A program made the position numbers and the translations under genes. Shown one piece after another: positions 1 to 8,324 of a stretch of 64,000 bases of DNA. This DNA is from Trinickia sp. Y13 (GTDB lineage Bacteria > Pseudomonadota > Gammaproteobacteria > Burkholderiales > Burkholderiaceae). The notes beneath the pieces are model-generated. The model saw only the letters and a list, made by a program, of their open reading frames with translations. It was not told the origin of the DNA and searched no databases. Numbering within the stretch: the stretch's first letter is position 1; each line of letters starts with the position of its first letter. The stretch lies in NCBI RefSeq assembly GCF_029522115.1, contig NZ_JAKWFK010000001.1:558001-622000 (forward strand). The letters run 5' to 3'.

Positions 1-862
1 CGCCGGTAAGCACCTTGCCCGATGCGGGGATGACGGTGTTGTACGCGCGAGCCAGACGCGTGATCGAATCGAGCAGAATGACGACGTCGTGTTTCATCTC
101 GACGAGGCGCTTGGCCTTCTCGATGACCATTTCGGCCACCTGAACGTGGCGTGTGGCCGGTTCGTCGAAGGTCGATGCGATGACTTCGCCGGCCACCGAG
201 CGCTGCATTTCCGTCACTTCCTCGGGGCGCTCGTCGATCAGCAGCACGAACAGAACGACGTCGGGGTGGTTCTGCTTGATCGCATGCGCGATGTGCTGAA
301 GCATGACCGTTTTGCCGGACTTCGGCGACGCCACGAGCAGGCCGCGCTGGCCCTTGCCGATGGGGGCGATCATGTCGATGATGCGGCCCGTGACGTTTTC
401 CTCGCCGCGCATTTCGCGCTCGAGCAGGAGCGGCTTGTTCGGGTGCAGCGGCGTGAGGTTCTCGAACATGATCTTATGTTTCGAGGCCTCGGGCGGCTGG
501 CCATTGACCTTGTCGACCTTGACCAGCGCGAAATAGCGCTCGCCGTCCTTCGGCGTACGCACTTCGCCTTCGATCGTGTCGCCGGTGTGCAAATTGAAGC
601 GCCGGATTTGCGAGGGGCTGATGTAGATGTCGTCCGTACTTGCGAGGTAGGACATTTCTGGCGAACGCAGAAAGCCGAAGCCGTCGGGCAGCACTTCGAG
701 CGTGCCGTCGCCGAAAATAGTCTCGCCGGTCTTGGCGCGCTTTTTCAGGATGGCGAACATCAGTTCTTGCTTGCGCAAACGGTTCGCGCTTTCGATCTCG
801 AGGCCATTCGCCATCTCGATCAATTGAGACACGTGCAGAGACTTAAGCTCGGATAAATGCAT
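1..862 (-). CDS. rho: transcription termination factor Rho (5' part, C-terminus outside window)
   Basis: Reading the minus strand from ATG at 862 gives 287 residues beginning [14 protein letters not shown], the standard Rho N-terminus. Rho is a hexameric RNA-dependent ATPase that loads on C-rich nascent RNA and ends transcription. The N-terminal RNA-binding domain covers about residues 1-125. The P-loop ASPKSGKT lies near residue 180, followed by [13 protein letters not shown] and the Walker B segment [16 protein letters not shown]. The frame is open at base 1, so roughly the last 130 residues of a 420-residue protein are missing. It follows trxA on the same strand after about 190 bp, an arrangement common in Burkholderiaceae. 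Confidence 0.96.
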   Translation of the reverse strand, partial: MHLSELKSLHVSQLIEMANGLEIESANRLRKQELMFAILKKRAKTGETIFGDGTLEVLPDGFGFLRSPEMSYLASTDDIYISPSQIRRFNLHTGDTIEGEVRTPKDGERYFALVKVDKVNGQPPEASKHKIMFENLTPLHPNKPLLLEREMRGEENVTGRIIDMIAPIGKGQRGLLVASPKSGKTVMLQHIAHAIKQNHPDVVLFVLLIDERPEEVTEMQRSVAGEVIASTFDEPATRHVQVAEMVIEKAKRLVEMKHDVVILLDSITRLARAYNTVIPASGKVLTG

Positions 863-1004
863 ACGGAGATCCCGCCGGGGAGAAGATGCGACGAAAAGAA
901 ATATGGGAGGAGAGTTGAGCGGAACCGCTCAGAGACTTATACGTCTTGAAGTCTTATGGTTCTAGCATAGCATACGCGGGCAGCTGTCCAGACGGACGCG
1001 CTGC

Positions 1005-1048
1005 CGCGGGCCGGGCTTGTTGTCCAGTTGCAACAGGCCCGGCCCGCG
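1005..1048 (-). terminator. strong GC hairpin after trxA
   Basis: The two arms (CGCGGGCCGGGC and GCCCGGCCCGCG, extended by TTGTTG/CAACAG with one bulge) form a long stem with a short loop immediately downstream of the trxA stop on the minus strand. There is no U-tract after it in that direction, so it may be a processing or 3'-stabilising hairpin rather than a classical intrinsic terminator. Confidence 0.5.
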
Positions 1049-1052
1049 CCGA

Positions 1053-1379
1053 TCACAGGTGACTGTCGAGGAATGCCGTCAATTGCGACTTCGACAATGC
1101 GCCGACCTTCTGCGCAGCCACCGCGCCGTTCTTGAACAGGATCAGCGTGGGGATGCCGCGCACGCCGAACTTGGCCGGCGTCGATTGGTGCTCGTCCACG
1201 TTGATCTTCGCGATCTGCAGACGGTCGCCGTAATCCTTGGCGACTTCGTCCAGGATCGGGGCAATCATTTTGCACGGGCCGCACCACTCGGCCCAAAAAT
1301 CGAGGAGCACTGGCTTGTCGGATTTCACGACATCCTGTTCGAACGATGCGTCGCTGATGTGCTTGATTTGTTCGCTCAT
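1053..1379 (-). CDS. trxA: thioredoxin 1
   Basis: Encodes a 108-residue thioredoxin, the usual length. The redox-active motif WCGPC sits at about residues 32-36 inside [14 protein letters not shown], and the cis-proline loop GIPTL is near residue 75. It reduces disulfides in cytoplasmic proteins using electrons from thioredoxin reductase. The frame is open well upstream, but ATG at 1379 is chosen because it starts the conserved [13 protein letters not shown] and is preceded on the minus strand by GAAGAGG as ribosome binding site. It lies upstream of rho on the same strand, with a GC hairpin between them. Confidence 0.97.
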   Translation of the reverse strand: MSEQIKHISDASFEQDVVKSDKPVLLDFWAEWCGPCKMIAPILDEVAKDYGDRLQIAKINVDEHQSTPAKFGVRGIPTLILFKNGAVAAQKVGALSKSQLTAFLDSHL

Positions 1380-1691
1380 GTAAAAGTACCTCTTCGGGTT
1401 CGAGGCCCGCGTCTGAAATTGCTCGCAACGATACACCAAAACGGGAAATCGTTCCGAGCGCGAGCGAGCTGTCGAACTTGCCCGGCAGTGCATACGGCGC
1501 TCGTTTTGCAGGAAAGCGCGCGAGCCGGCCGATGCGCTGGGCTCGCTTGCGGGTCGTCTGTTTGTCATATTAGCCCAAATTGCTATGCCTCGTGCAAAGC
1601 GATAGCGCCCACGAGAGCGCCATCGCGCGCGCCTGCTGGCCGGCGCTCGGAAAGAAATCCGCGCTCGGCAGTCGCGCGCGGGGGCACTCGG
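1380..1691. other. intergenic region between trxA and ffs, with possible trxA promoter
   Basis: No gene is seen in these 312 bases. On the minus strand a TTGCAC (1592-1597) and TAATAT (1567-1572) pair with a 19-bp spacer could be a sigma-70 promoter for trxA, about 190 nt before its start codon. The spacer is long, so this is tentative. The rest is GC-rich sequence without recognisable signals. Confidence 0.35.
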
Positions 1692-1700
1692 TGATAGAAT
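1692..1700 (+). promoter_or_regulatory. extended -10 promoter of ffs
   Basis: TGATAGAAT is an extended -10 element (TGn followed by TAGAAT at 1695-1700) ending 5 nt before the first paired base of the SRP RNA. No good -35 hexamer is visible 16-18 bp upstream, which fits an extended -10 promoter. Confidence 0.6.
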
Positions 1701-1705
1701 GCTTC

Positions 1706-1806
1706 GTGACGGGCCTCCTCGCATGGAGGGGCGGTCAACCTGGTCAGGTCGGGAACGAAGCAGCCACAGCCGTTTTCCACCAGTGCCGAGGGTCGGGCTC
1801 GTCACC
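1706..1806 (+). ncRNA. ffs: 4.5S signal recognition particle RNA (small bacterial type)
   Basis: The stretch around 1740-1767 carries the universal SRP domain IV core GGTCAGGTC, then GGGAAC, then GAAGCAGCC, which binds Ffh and drives co-translational targeting to the membrane. The ends pair (GTGACG at 1706 with CGTCAC at 1800-1805), giving one long hairpin of about 100 nt without an Alu domain, the usual small form in proteobacteria. The GGAA tetraloop is closed by G-C instead of the C-G seen in E. coli, a compensated change. It sits just upstream of dnaX. Confidence 0.93.
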
Positions 1807-1845
1807 TTCGCTTCTCCTCGCTTCGCTTCTCCTCGCTTCGCTTCT
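1806..1845 (+). repeat. 15-bp tandem repeat after ffs
   Basis: The unit CTTCGCTTCTCCTCG occurs twice in full (1806-1820 and 1821-1835) followed by 10 matching bases. The repeat starts exactly where the SRP RNA ends. It is pyrimidine-rich on the plus strand and not part of a supported gene. Copy number may vary between strains. Confidence 0.85.
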
Positions 1846-2061
1846 TCGCTGTATCTCTTCTGTGTCTTCGCAGCACCTCGTTTCCGAAATTTTCACCGTG
1901 CTTTCCTCGCCGCTGTTTTGCCGTGCGGGCCTTGCCGTTTCTCCTTTCTTTTCATCGAGCGTCTCGCCATCGAAAGGTCGTCTGTGCGCTCGAGCGGCGT
2001 CGCGCCCGTTTCGTGTCGTCGCTCGCGCCTTCGCTTGCTTGGAGCCGCGCACGGGGTTGCA

Positions 2062-2088
2062 TTGACGCCGCGGTGTTGCTGATACAAT
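2062..2088 (+). promoter_or_regulatory. dnaX promoter placing the start site at the ATG
   Basis: TTGACG (2062-2067) and TACAAT (2083-2088) are separated by 15 bp and resemble a sigma-70 promoter with a slightly short spacer. The -10 box ends 6 nt before the dnaX ATG at 2095, so transcription should begin at or within a base or two of the start codon. Confidence 0.6.
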
Positions 2089-2094
2089 TTCGCG

Positions 2095-4698
2095 ATGACC
2101 TATCAAGTTCTCGCACGCAAGTGGCGACCGAGGGATTTCGCCTCGCTCGTCGGCCAGGAACACGTCGTGCGCGCGCTCACGCACGCGCTCGACGGCGCGC
2201 GCCTGCACCACGCCTATCTGTTCACTGGAACGCGCGGCGTCGGCAAAACCACGCTGTCGCGCATTTTCGCCAAGGCGCTCAATTGCGAGACGGGTATCAC
2301 GGCTACGCCGTGCGGCGTCTGCCGCGCGTGCCGTGAGATCGACGAAGGGCGGTTCGTCGATTACGTCGAAATGGATGCAGCGAGCAATCGCGGCGTGGAC
2401 GAGATGGCCGCGCTGCTCGAGCGCGCGGTGTACGCGCCCGTCGATGCGCGCTTCAAGGTCTATATGATCGACGAAGTGCACATGCTGACGAACCACGCGT
2501 TCAACGCGATGCTCAAGACGCTGGAAGAGCCGCCGCCGCACATCAAGTTCATCCTCGCAACCACCGATCCGCAAAAGATCCCGGTGACGGTGCTCTCGCG
2601 CTGTCTTCAATTCAATTTGAAGCAGATGCCGGCCGGGCACATCGTGAGTCATCTGGAAAAGATTCTCGCGGCCGAGCAGATCGCGTTCGAGCCGCAAGCG
2701 CTGCGTTTGCTCGCGCGGGCGGCCGAGGGCAGCATGCGCGACGCGCTTTCGTTGACCGATCAGGCCATCGCCTATTCGGCCAATCAAGTCAGCGAGGAAG
2801 CGGTGCGCGGCATGCTGGGCGCGCTCGATCAGAGCTATCTGATTCGACTGCTCGATGCGATCGTGGCCGGCGACGGCTCGCTCGTCCTGTCGGTGGCCGA
2901 CGAAATGGCGTTGCGCAGCTTGTCGTTTTCCGCCGCGCTGCAAGATTTGGCGAGTTTGCTGCATCGTGTGGCCTGGGCTCAGTTCGCGCCGGCGTCGGTT
3001 CTCGACGAATGGCCCGACGCGGCCGACCTGCGGCGTTTTGCGCAGGCGCTAACGCCGGAACAGGTTCAATTGTTCTATCAGATTGCGACACTCGGACGCG
3101 CCGAGCTTGGGCTCGCGCCGGACGAGTACGCGGGCTTCACGATGACGCTGTTGCGCATGCTCGCTTTCGAGCCGGCGCTGCCGCCCGGATCGGGAGCGGG
3201 GCCGTTGTCCAAGAGCGCGGGCGCGTCGCCCGCCGGGCCGAGCCGCCGCGCCGCCGCGACTGCGCAGGCGAATGCGGCCGGGGCGGCGCAAGCCGTGGCC
3301 GCCGCGCCCGCGGCCCGCACCATGCCGCCGGTCCCGGATGTCCGCGCCTCGGCGCGTCGGTTGCCGGAGCCGTCCGCGGCTCGTGCGCCGGTGGAGACGA
3401 GCCTCGATCCCGCCGCTTCGCGCGATGCCGGCGAAGAGCTGGCCGCACCGGCGCATCGCAGCGCGCCGAGTGCGCACGCGGCCAGCGCCGGCGCGGATAC
3501 GCGGTCGTCGCAAGCTGCCGAACCGCCTGCTGGCGATGCACGGCTCGGCGCTCGCGTGCTCACGCCGAGCGGCGCCGACGGTCACGATACGCTCGATGCC
3601 GCGCCAGACATCGACACGCCGCCACGCCCGCAACCTTCGCGCGAGGCGACGCAGGCAGAGGCCAATGACGTCGAGCCGCCCAATACGCAAGGTCCGCGCG
3701 AGGCGGCGCGAGCTCAGGCAACCGACATCGAACCGCCCAGCGCACAAGGTCGGCGCGAGGCAACGCAGGCACGGGCAACCAGCATCGAACCGTCACGCAC
3801 AGAAGATCCGCGCGAGGCGGCCACGCAAGCCGCGCCGCCGCTGGACGACCAAACGCGCACGCGAGGAGGCGGCGCGAGCGCAGCGCTCGACGTGCTGCGC
3901 AATGCCGGCCTGCGCGTGTCCACCGACCGCGGCAAAACGGCTGCCAAACCGGCCGCGGTTGTACCAGCCAAAAGCGCGGCGCCGCGTGCGCCCGTCGTCG
4001 TGCCTACGCCGCGTCCGCGCCGAGTCGAAACACAGCCGCAGCCGAGCGCGCATCCGCCCGCATCGGCTTTGGCCCCAGCGCCATGGGACGACATGCCCCC
4101 GATGGGCGACTACCCGCCGCCCTCATCGGAGGACGATTATTTCTCCGGGATGCCCGACGATGGCTTCACTCCCGCATTCGGCGCCGGTCCCGACGACGTC
4201 CGGCTCGACGCGCGCTTGGACGCACCCGCCGCACCGACGACGCCATCCGTCGATTTGAGCAAGCTGCCGCCGCCGCTGGCGCTCGATGCCATCGGCTTCA
4301 CGGGCGACTGGCCGGCTCTGGCGAGCAGTCTTGGCTTGACGGGCGTGGCGCATCAGTTGGCCTTCAATAGCGAATTGACTGAACTGGCCGGCGACACGCT
4401 GTCGCTGAGCGTTCCAGTGCCGCAGTATGCCGACGCCGCTCAGGTGGCGAAGCTTAAGACGGCGCTTGCCGAGACGCTCGGCAAACCCCTCGAAGTGCGC
4501 GTCACGGTCGGTCCCGCGCGCCGCACGGCGGCCGTGCTGGACGCGGCAGCTCGCGCCGAGCGGCAACGTGAGGCGGAGCGCGAGATCGGCGCCGATCCGT
4601 TCGTCCAGTCGTTGATTCGCGACTTCGGCGCGAGCATCGTGCCGGGCTCGGTCAAGCCGCTCGCACCCGACGCCGAGGCGGGAGCCGGCGCGCATTGA
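2095..4698 (+). CDS. dnaX: DNA polymerase III subunit tau (and gamma)
   Basis: An 867-residue clamp-loader ATPase that opens the sliding clamp and, as tau, couples polymerase core and helicase. Residues 1-370 are the conserved AAA+ part: P-loop GTRGVGKTTL near residue 45, four zinc-binding cysteines in NCETGITATPCGVCRAC, DEVHML, and the arginine finger LSRC. Residues about 370-720 are Ala/Pro-rich disordered linker with a 19-residue tandem repeat. The C-terminal 150 residues match the tau-specific domain. No Shine-Dalgarno precedes the ATG and a -10 box lies 6 nt before it, so the mRNA may be leaderless. No A AAA AAG frameshift heptamer was seen, so a programmed gamma form is not supported. 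Followed by the YbaB gene and recR as usual. Confidence 0.97.
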   Translation: MTYQVLARKWRPRDFASLVGQEHVVRALTHALDGARLHHAYLFTGTRGVGKTTLSRIFAKALNCETGITATPCGVCRACREIDEGRFVDYVEMDAASNRGVDEMAALLERAVYAPVDARFKVYMIDEVHMLTNHAFNAMLKTLEEPPPHIKFILATTDPQKIPVTVLSRCLQFNLKQMPAGHIVSHLEKILAAEQIAFEPQALRLLARAAEGSMRDALSLTDQAIAYSANQVSEEAVRGMLGALDQSYLIRLLDAIVAGDGSLVLSVADEMALRSLSFSAALQDLASLLHRVAWAQFAPASVLDEWPDAADLRRFAQALTPEQVQLFYQIATLGRAELGLAPDEYAGFTMTLLRMLAFEPALPPGSGAGPLSKSAGASPAGPSRRAAATAQANAAGAAQAVAAAPAARTMPPVPDVRASARRLPEPSAARAPVETSLDPAASRDAGEELAAPAHRSAPSAHAASAGADTRSSQAAEPPAGDARLGARVLTPSGADGHDTLDAAPDIDTPPRPQPSREATQAEANDVEPPNTQGPREAARAQATDIEPPSAQGRREATQARATSIEPSRTEDPREAATQAAPPLDDQTRTRGGGASAALDVLRNAGLRVSTDRGKTAAKPAAVVPAKSAAPRAPVVVPTPRPRRVETQPQPSAHPPASALAPAPWDDMPPMGDYPPPSSEDDYFSGMPDDGFTPAFGAGPDDVRLDARLDAPAAPTTPSVDLSKLPPPLALDAIGFTGDWPALASSLGLTGVAHQLAFNSELTELAGDTLSLSVPVPQYADAAQVAKLKTALAETLGKPLEVRVTVGPARRTAAVLDAAARAERQREAEREIGADPFVQSLIRDFGASIVPGSVKPLAPDAEAGAGAH
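3640..3810 (+). repeat. 57-bp tandem repeat in dnaX linker
   Basis: Three imperfect copies of a 57-bp unit encode REATQAEANDVEPPNTQGP, REAARAQATDIEPPSAQGR and REATQARATSIEPSRTEDP, followed by a partial fourth copy (REAATQA). All are in frame, so copy-number change would lengthen or shorten the tau linker by 19 residues per unit. Confidence 0.85.
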
Positions 4699-4823
4699 GC
4701 CGCCGTCCGCGCGAAGCGGCGCGCCGCGGCTAACCAGATACTTCGCTTCCCAACCACTCATTGGCGGCGTCGCATCGACGCGAGGGCCGCAAGTAACGAC
4801 ACCACGATCGAAGGAGCATAACC

Positions 4824-5150
4824 ATGATGAAAGGCCAACTCGCCGGGCTCATGAAGCAGGCCCAGCAGATGCAGGAAAACATGAAGAAGATGCAGGAACA
4901 GTTGGCGCAGATCGAGGTCGAGGGCCAGTCCGGCGCCGGCCTCGTGAAAGTGACGATGACCTGTAAGAACGACGTGCGCCGCGTGTCGATCGACCCGAGC
5001 CTGCTCGCCGACGACAAGGATATGCTCGAAGATCTCGTTGCGGCCGCTTTCAACGATGCCGTGCGCAAGGCCGAAGCGACGGCGCAAGAAAAGATGAGCG
5101 GCATGACGTCAGGTTTGCCGTTGCCACCCGGGTTCAAACTGCCGTTCTGA
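4824..5150 (+). CDS. YbaB/EbfC family nucleoid-associated protein
   Basis: Encodes 108 residues, the normal size of this family of small dimeric DNA-binding proteins with a tweezer-like fold. The N-terminus [20 protein letters not shown] and the core [14 protein letters not shown] are characteristic. Preceded by GAAGGAG as ribosome binding site. Its place between dnaX and recR is conserved across many bacteria and suggests a link to replication or recombination, but the exact role is unsettled. Probably co-transcribed with its neighbours. Confidence 0.94.
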   Translation: MMKGQLAGLMKQAQQMQENMKKMQEQLAQIEVEGQSGAGLVKVTMTCKNDVRRVSIDPSLLADDKDMLEDLVAAAFNDAVRKAEATAQEKMSGMTSGLPLPPGFKLPF

Positions 5151-5253
5151 CGCTTGGGCGCAGCCGGCGCCCGCGAGCGCTTGGAGGAAATCCCTTCGCG
5201 GCCTCGCTGCTTGCACGGGCGTCTTTTTGGTGCGGCGCGTACTGACGACTGAT

Positions 5254-5850
5254 ATGAAACAGCCTTCCGCTCTCGTTGCGCTCGTCGAAGCGCTGCGCGC
5301 ACTGCCTGGCGTCGGACCGAAGTCCGCGCAGCGCATGGCCTATCACCTGATGCAACACGATCGGGAAGGGGCCGAGCGCCTCGGCCGCTCGCTGCTGTTC
5401 GCGACCGAGCATTTGCGCCATTGCGAAAAGTGCAACACGTTCACCGAGGCGCGCGTTTGCGACGTCTGCAGCGACGAGTCGCGGGATCCGACGCTGCTGT
5501 GCGTCGTCGAGACCCCTGCCGATCAGATCATGCTCGAGCAGACGTTGACCTACCGCGGCCTCTATTTCGTGCTGATGGGGCGTTTGAGCCCGCTCGATGG
5601 AATCGGCCCGAAGGAGATCCACTTCGACCGTCTGGTCAAGCGAGCCTCGGACGGCGTCGTCAAGGAAGTCGTGCTCGCGACCAACTTTACGAACGAAGGC
5701 GAGGCTACGGCTCACTATCTCGCGCAAACGCTCAAAGCGCGGGCGCTGACGGTGACGCGCCTCGCGCGCGGCGTCCCGGTGGGCGGCGAGCTCGAATACG
5801 TCGATGCGGGCACCATTGCTCGCGCGGTGCTGGATCGACGCTCGCTGTAG
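5254..5850 (+). CDS. recR: recombination mediator protein RecR
   Basis: A 198-residue protein of the usual RecR length. It has the N-terminal helix-hairpin-helix ([16 protein letters not shown]), a four-cysteine zinc finger ([16 protein letters not shown]), and a Toprim domain starting at [17 protein letters not shown] with [11 protein letters not shown]. RecR works with RecO (and RecF) to load RecA on SSB-coated gaps. ATG at 5254 is chosen over an upstream TTG because [14 protein letters not shown] begins the family alignment. Third gene of the dnaX cluster. Confidence 0.96.
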   Translation: MKQPSALVALVEALRALPGVGPKSAQRMAYHLMQHDREGAERLGRSLLFATEHLRHCEKCNTFTEARVCDVCSDESRDPTLLCVVETPADQIMLEQTLTYRGLYFVLMGRLSPLDGIGPKEIHFDRLVKRASDGVVKEVVLATNFTNEGEATAHYLAQTLKARALTVTRLARGVPVGGELEYVDAGTIARAVLDRRSL

Positions 5851-5941
5851 CCCATCGCGGTAGTAAGCCGCGCTGTCCTGCTACGCAGCGCGGCGCCGCC
5901 TACCCTTCGTCCCACATTCTTGGATTGAGGAGAAGATCGAC

Positions 5942-7147
5942 ATGAGCGCATCGACCGGCCCGCTCGCGGGCGTCAAGGTGCTCGAACTCGGCACGCTGAT
6001 CGCGGGGCCGTTTGCTTCGCGCTTGCTCGGCGAGTTCGGTGCCGAAGTCATCAAAATCGAGGATCCGAATGGCGGCGATCCGCTGCGCAAGTGGCGCATG
6101 CTGTATCCCGAGGCGGGCGGAACCTCATTGTGGTGGGCCGTGCAGGCGCGCAACAAGAAATCGATGACGCTGAACCTCAAAGCGCCGGAGGGCAAGGAGA
6201 TACTGCTACAACTTGCGCGCGAAGCGGACATCGTCGTCGAAAACTTCCGTCCGGGCCTGCTCGAAAAGCTCGGCCTCGGCTATGACGCGCTGAGCGCCGG
6301 CAACCCCGGCCTCGTCATGGTGCGTTTGTCGGGGTACGGGCAAACCGGGCCCTATCGCGATCGGCCCGGCTTCGGCTCGATCGCCGAGGCGATGGGCGGG
6401 CTGCGCCATATCACCGGCTATCCTGAGTTGCCGCCGCCGCGCATCGGCATCTCGATAGGCGATTCGATCGCGGCCCTGCATGCGGTGATCGGCGCGCTCA
6501 TGGCGCTTCACCATCGGCAAGCGAACGGCGGAAAAGGGCAGGTCGTCGATGTTGCGCTCTATGAAGCCGTCTTCAACATGATGGAGAGCATCGTGCCGGA
6601 GTACGGCGTTTATGGCGCCGTGCGCGAGCGCACCGGCGCTTCGTTGCCCGGCATCGTGCCGTCCAATACGTATCCGTGCAAGGACGGCAGCTTGGTGATC
6701 GGCGGCAACAGCGACCCGATCTTCAAGCGTTTGATGCTGGCGATCGAGCGCCCCGATTTGGCAGAGGACCCCGCGCTGGCGCACAACGACGGGCGCGTGC
6801 CGCGCACACGCGAGATCGACGATGCGATCGGGGCTTGGCTGGCCGATCGCACGATCGACGAAGCGCTCGAGGTGCTCAACGCCGCCGATGTGCCGGTGGG
6901 ACGTATATATAGCGCGGCCGACATGTTCGCCGATCCGCAATTCGCGGCGCGCAAGATGATCGAGCACTTCAAGTGGCAAGACGGGCTCGACATAGCGTTG
7001 CCGAACGTGACGCCCAAGCTATCGGAGACGCCCGGCGGCACCCGCTGGCTCGGGCCGGCGTTGGGAGAGCATACCGACGAGGTGCTCGGCTCGCTCGGCT
7101 ACGACGCCGCGGCGATCCGGGGCTTGCGCGAGCGCAAGGTCGTCTAA
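5942..7147 (+). CDS. CaiB/BaiF (class III) CoA-transferase
   Basis: A 401-residue formyl-CoA-transferase-like enzyme that moves CoA between carboxylic acids. The start VLELGTLIAGPFASRLLGEFGAEVIKIEDP is typical, and VVDVALYEAVFNMME contains the aspartate used as the covalent acyl carrier in this family. A GAGGAGAAG ribosome binding site precedes the ATG. The substrate cannot be read from the sequence; succinyl-CoA:dicarboxylate or hydroxyglutarate-type transferases are closest in general form. It stands between recR and a convergent quinone oxidoreductase, with no evident pathway partner. Confidence 0.9.
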   Translation: MSASTGPLAGVKVLELGTLIAGPFASRLLGEFGAEVIKIEDPNGGDPLRKWRMLYPEAGGTSLWWAVQARNKKSMTLNLKAPEGKEILLQLAREADIVVENFRPGLLEKLGLGYDALSAGNPGLVMVRLSGYGQTGPYRDRPGFGSIAEAMGGLRHITGYPELPPPRIGISIGDSIAALHAVIGALMALHHRQANGGKGQVVDVALYEAVFNMMESIVPEYGVYGAVRERTGASLPGIVPSNTYPCKDGSLVIGGNSDPIFKRLMLAIERPDLAEDPALAHNDGRVPRTREIDDAIGAWLADRTIDEALEVLNAADVPVGRIYSAADMFADPQFAARKMIEHFKWQDGLDIALPNVTPKLSETPGGTRWLGPALGEHTDEVLGSLGYDAAAIRGLRERKVV

Positions 7148-7209
7148 GGTCCGCATGCGGCGCCCGGGCGGCTGCGTTCGTCCGGGTCGGTCGGGCGCGG
7201 CGCATGCGC

Positions 7210-8184
7210 CTACGGCGTAATGACGATTTTGCCCGTCACGCGCCGCTGCGCCATCACCGCCAACGCCCGCGGCGTGTCCTCGAGCCGATAGCGCGCGCTG
7301 ATGTGCGGCCGCAACTTGCCATCGTTCAGCCAGCGTAAGAGTTCGGCGAACGCCTGCGCATGGTGTTGCGGTTCGCGCTTGGCGAACTCTCCCCAGAAGA
7401 CGCCGACGATGCTCGCGCCTTTGAGCAGCGCGAGGTTCAGCGGCAGCTTCGGAATGTCCCCGCTCGCGAAACCGACGACGAGGTATCGTCCGCGCCAGCC
7501 GATGCTGCGAAATGCCGGCTCGGCGAGCGCGCCGCCGACCGGATCGTAGATCACATCCGGACCGTTGCCGTCGGTCAGCGCGGCGATACGCTCGCGCAAA
7601 TCTTCGCGGCCGTAGCAGATCGTGGCGTCGGCGCCGTGCTCGCGGGCGAGCCCGAGCTTCTCGTCGCTGGACGCGGCGGCAATTACGCGCGCACCGATCG
7701 CCTTGCCGATTTCCACGGCGGCCAATCCGACCCCGCCGGCTGCGCCGAGCACGAGCAGCGTTTCACCGGCGCGCAGCGCGGCACGATCGACGAGGGCGTG
7801 GTGCGAGGTGCCGTAGGCCAGGGTGAAAGCCGCCGCAGTGGCGAAGTCGACTCCGTCGGGCAACGGCATGCATGCGTCGGCCGCAGCGATCGCCTGCTCG
7901 GCGAAGCCGCCGACGCGCGTGAAGGCGGCCACGGGCATGCCCACGCGCAGGCGCTGCACGCCTTCGCCCACGGCCCGCACCCGCCCGGCCACCTCGGAGC
8001 CCGGCGTGAACGGCAGCGGCGGCTTGAACTGATATTTGTTCTCGATGACGAGCACATCGGGAAAGTTCACACTTGCTGCTTCGACATCCACGACGACTTC
8101 GCCGGGACCGGGCCGCAGGTCCGGCAGCGTCTCGAGTTGGAGCGTTTCAGGCGGTCCGTGACGGTTGCAGCGAATGGCTCGCAT
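7210..8184 (-). CDS. NADPH:quinone oxidoreductase family protein (zinc-less MDR)
   Basis: A 324-residue medium-chain dehydrogenase/reductase of the quinone oxidoreductase branch. It has the GroES-like N-terminal fold ([31 protein letters not shown]) and a Rossmann domain with [20 protein letters not shown] for NADPH. The structural and catalytic zinc ligands of alcohol dehydrogenases are absent. ATG at 8184 is chosen because [13 protein letters not shown] starts the family alignment. It converges on the CoA-transferase and diverges from surE. Substrate unknown. Confidence 0.9.
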   Translation of the reverse strand: MRAIRCNRHGPPETLQLETLPDLRPGPGEVVVDVEAASVNFPDVLVIENKYQFKPPLPFTPGSEVAGRVRAVGEGVQRLRVGMPVAAFTRVGGFAEQAIAAADACMPLPDGVDFATAAAFTLAYGTSHHALVDRAALRAGETLLVLGAAGGVGLAAVEIGKAIGARVIAAASSDEKLGLAREHGADATICYGREDLRERIAALTDGNGPDVIYDPVGGALAEPAFRSIGWRGRYLVVGFASGDIPKLPLNLALLKGASIVGVFWGEFAKREPQHHAQAFAELLRWLNDGKLRPHISARYRLEDTPRALAVMAQRRVTGKIVITP

Positions 8185-8312
8185 CGGATGATCCTTGGCA
8201 GGAGGGCGCGTCGACGCAGTGTAGATCAACTCGAACGAGCGTGCCTTTTCGAGACGAGCAAATCGCGGCCCCGACCGCTCGCGTGAGCGTAGAGGTGCTC
8301 CCGCTCCTCGGT

Positions 8313-8318
8313 TACAAT
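8313..8318 (+). promoter_or_regulatory. -10 box of surE next to its start codon
   Basis: TACAAT at 8313-8318 ends 6 nt before the surE ATG. The -35 region is weak. No Shine-Dalgarno is found between the box and the start codon, so the transcript may start at the ATG. Confidence 0.45.
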
Positions 8319-8324
8319 CGCCGC

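Noticed and set aside
89-856. 255-codon plus-strand frame at the left edge
   Set aside because: Antisense to rho, whose complete N-terminal two thirds can be read on the minus strand.
1744-2964. 406-codon minus-strand frame across the dnaX start
   Set aside because: It crosses the SRP RNA region and the AAA+ part of dnaX, and its translation is His/Arg/Asp-rich, typical of the reverse strand of high-GC genes.
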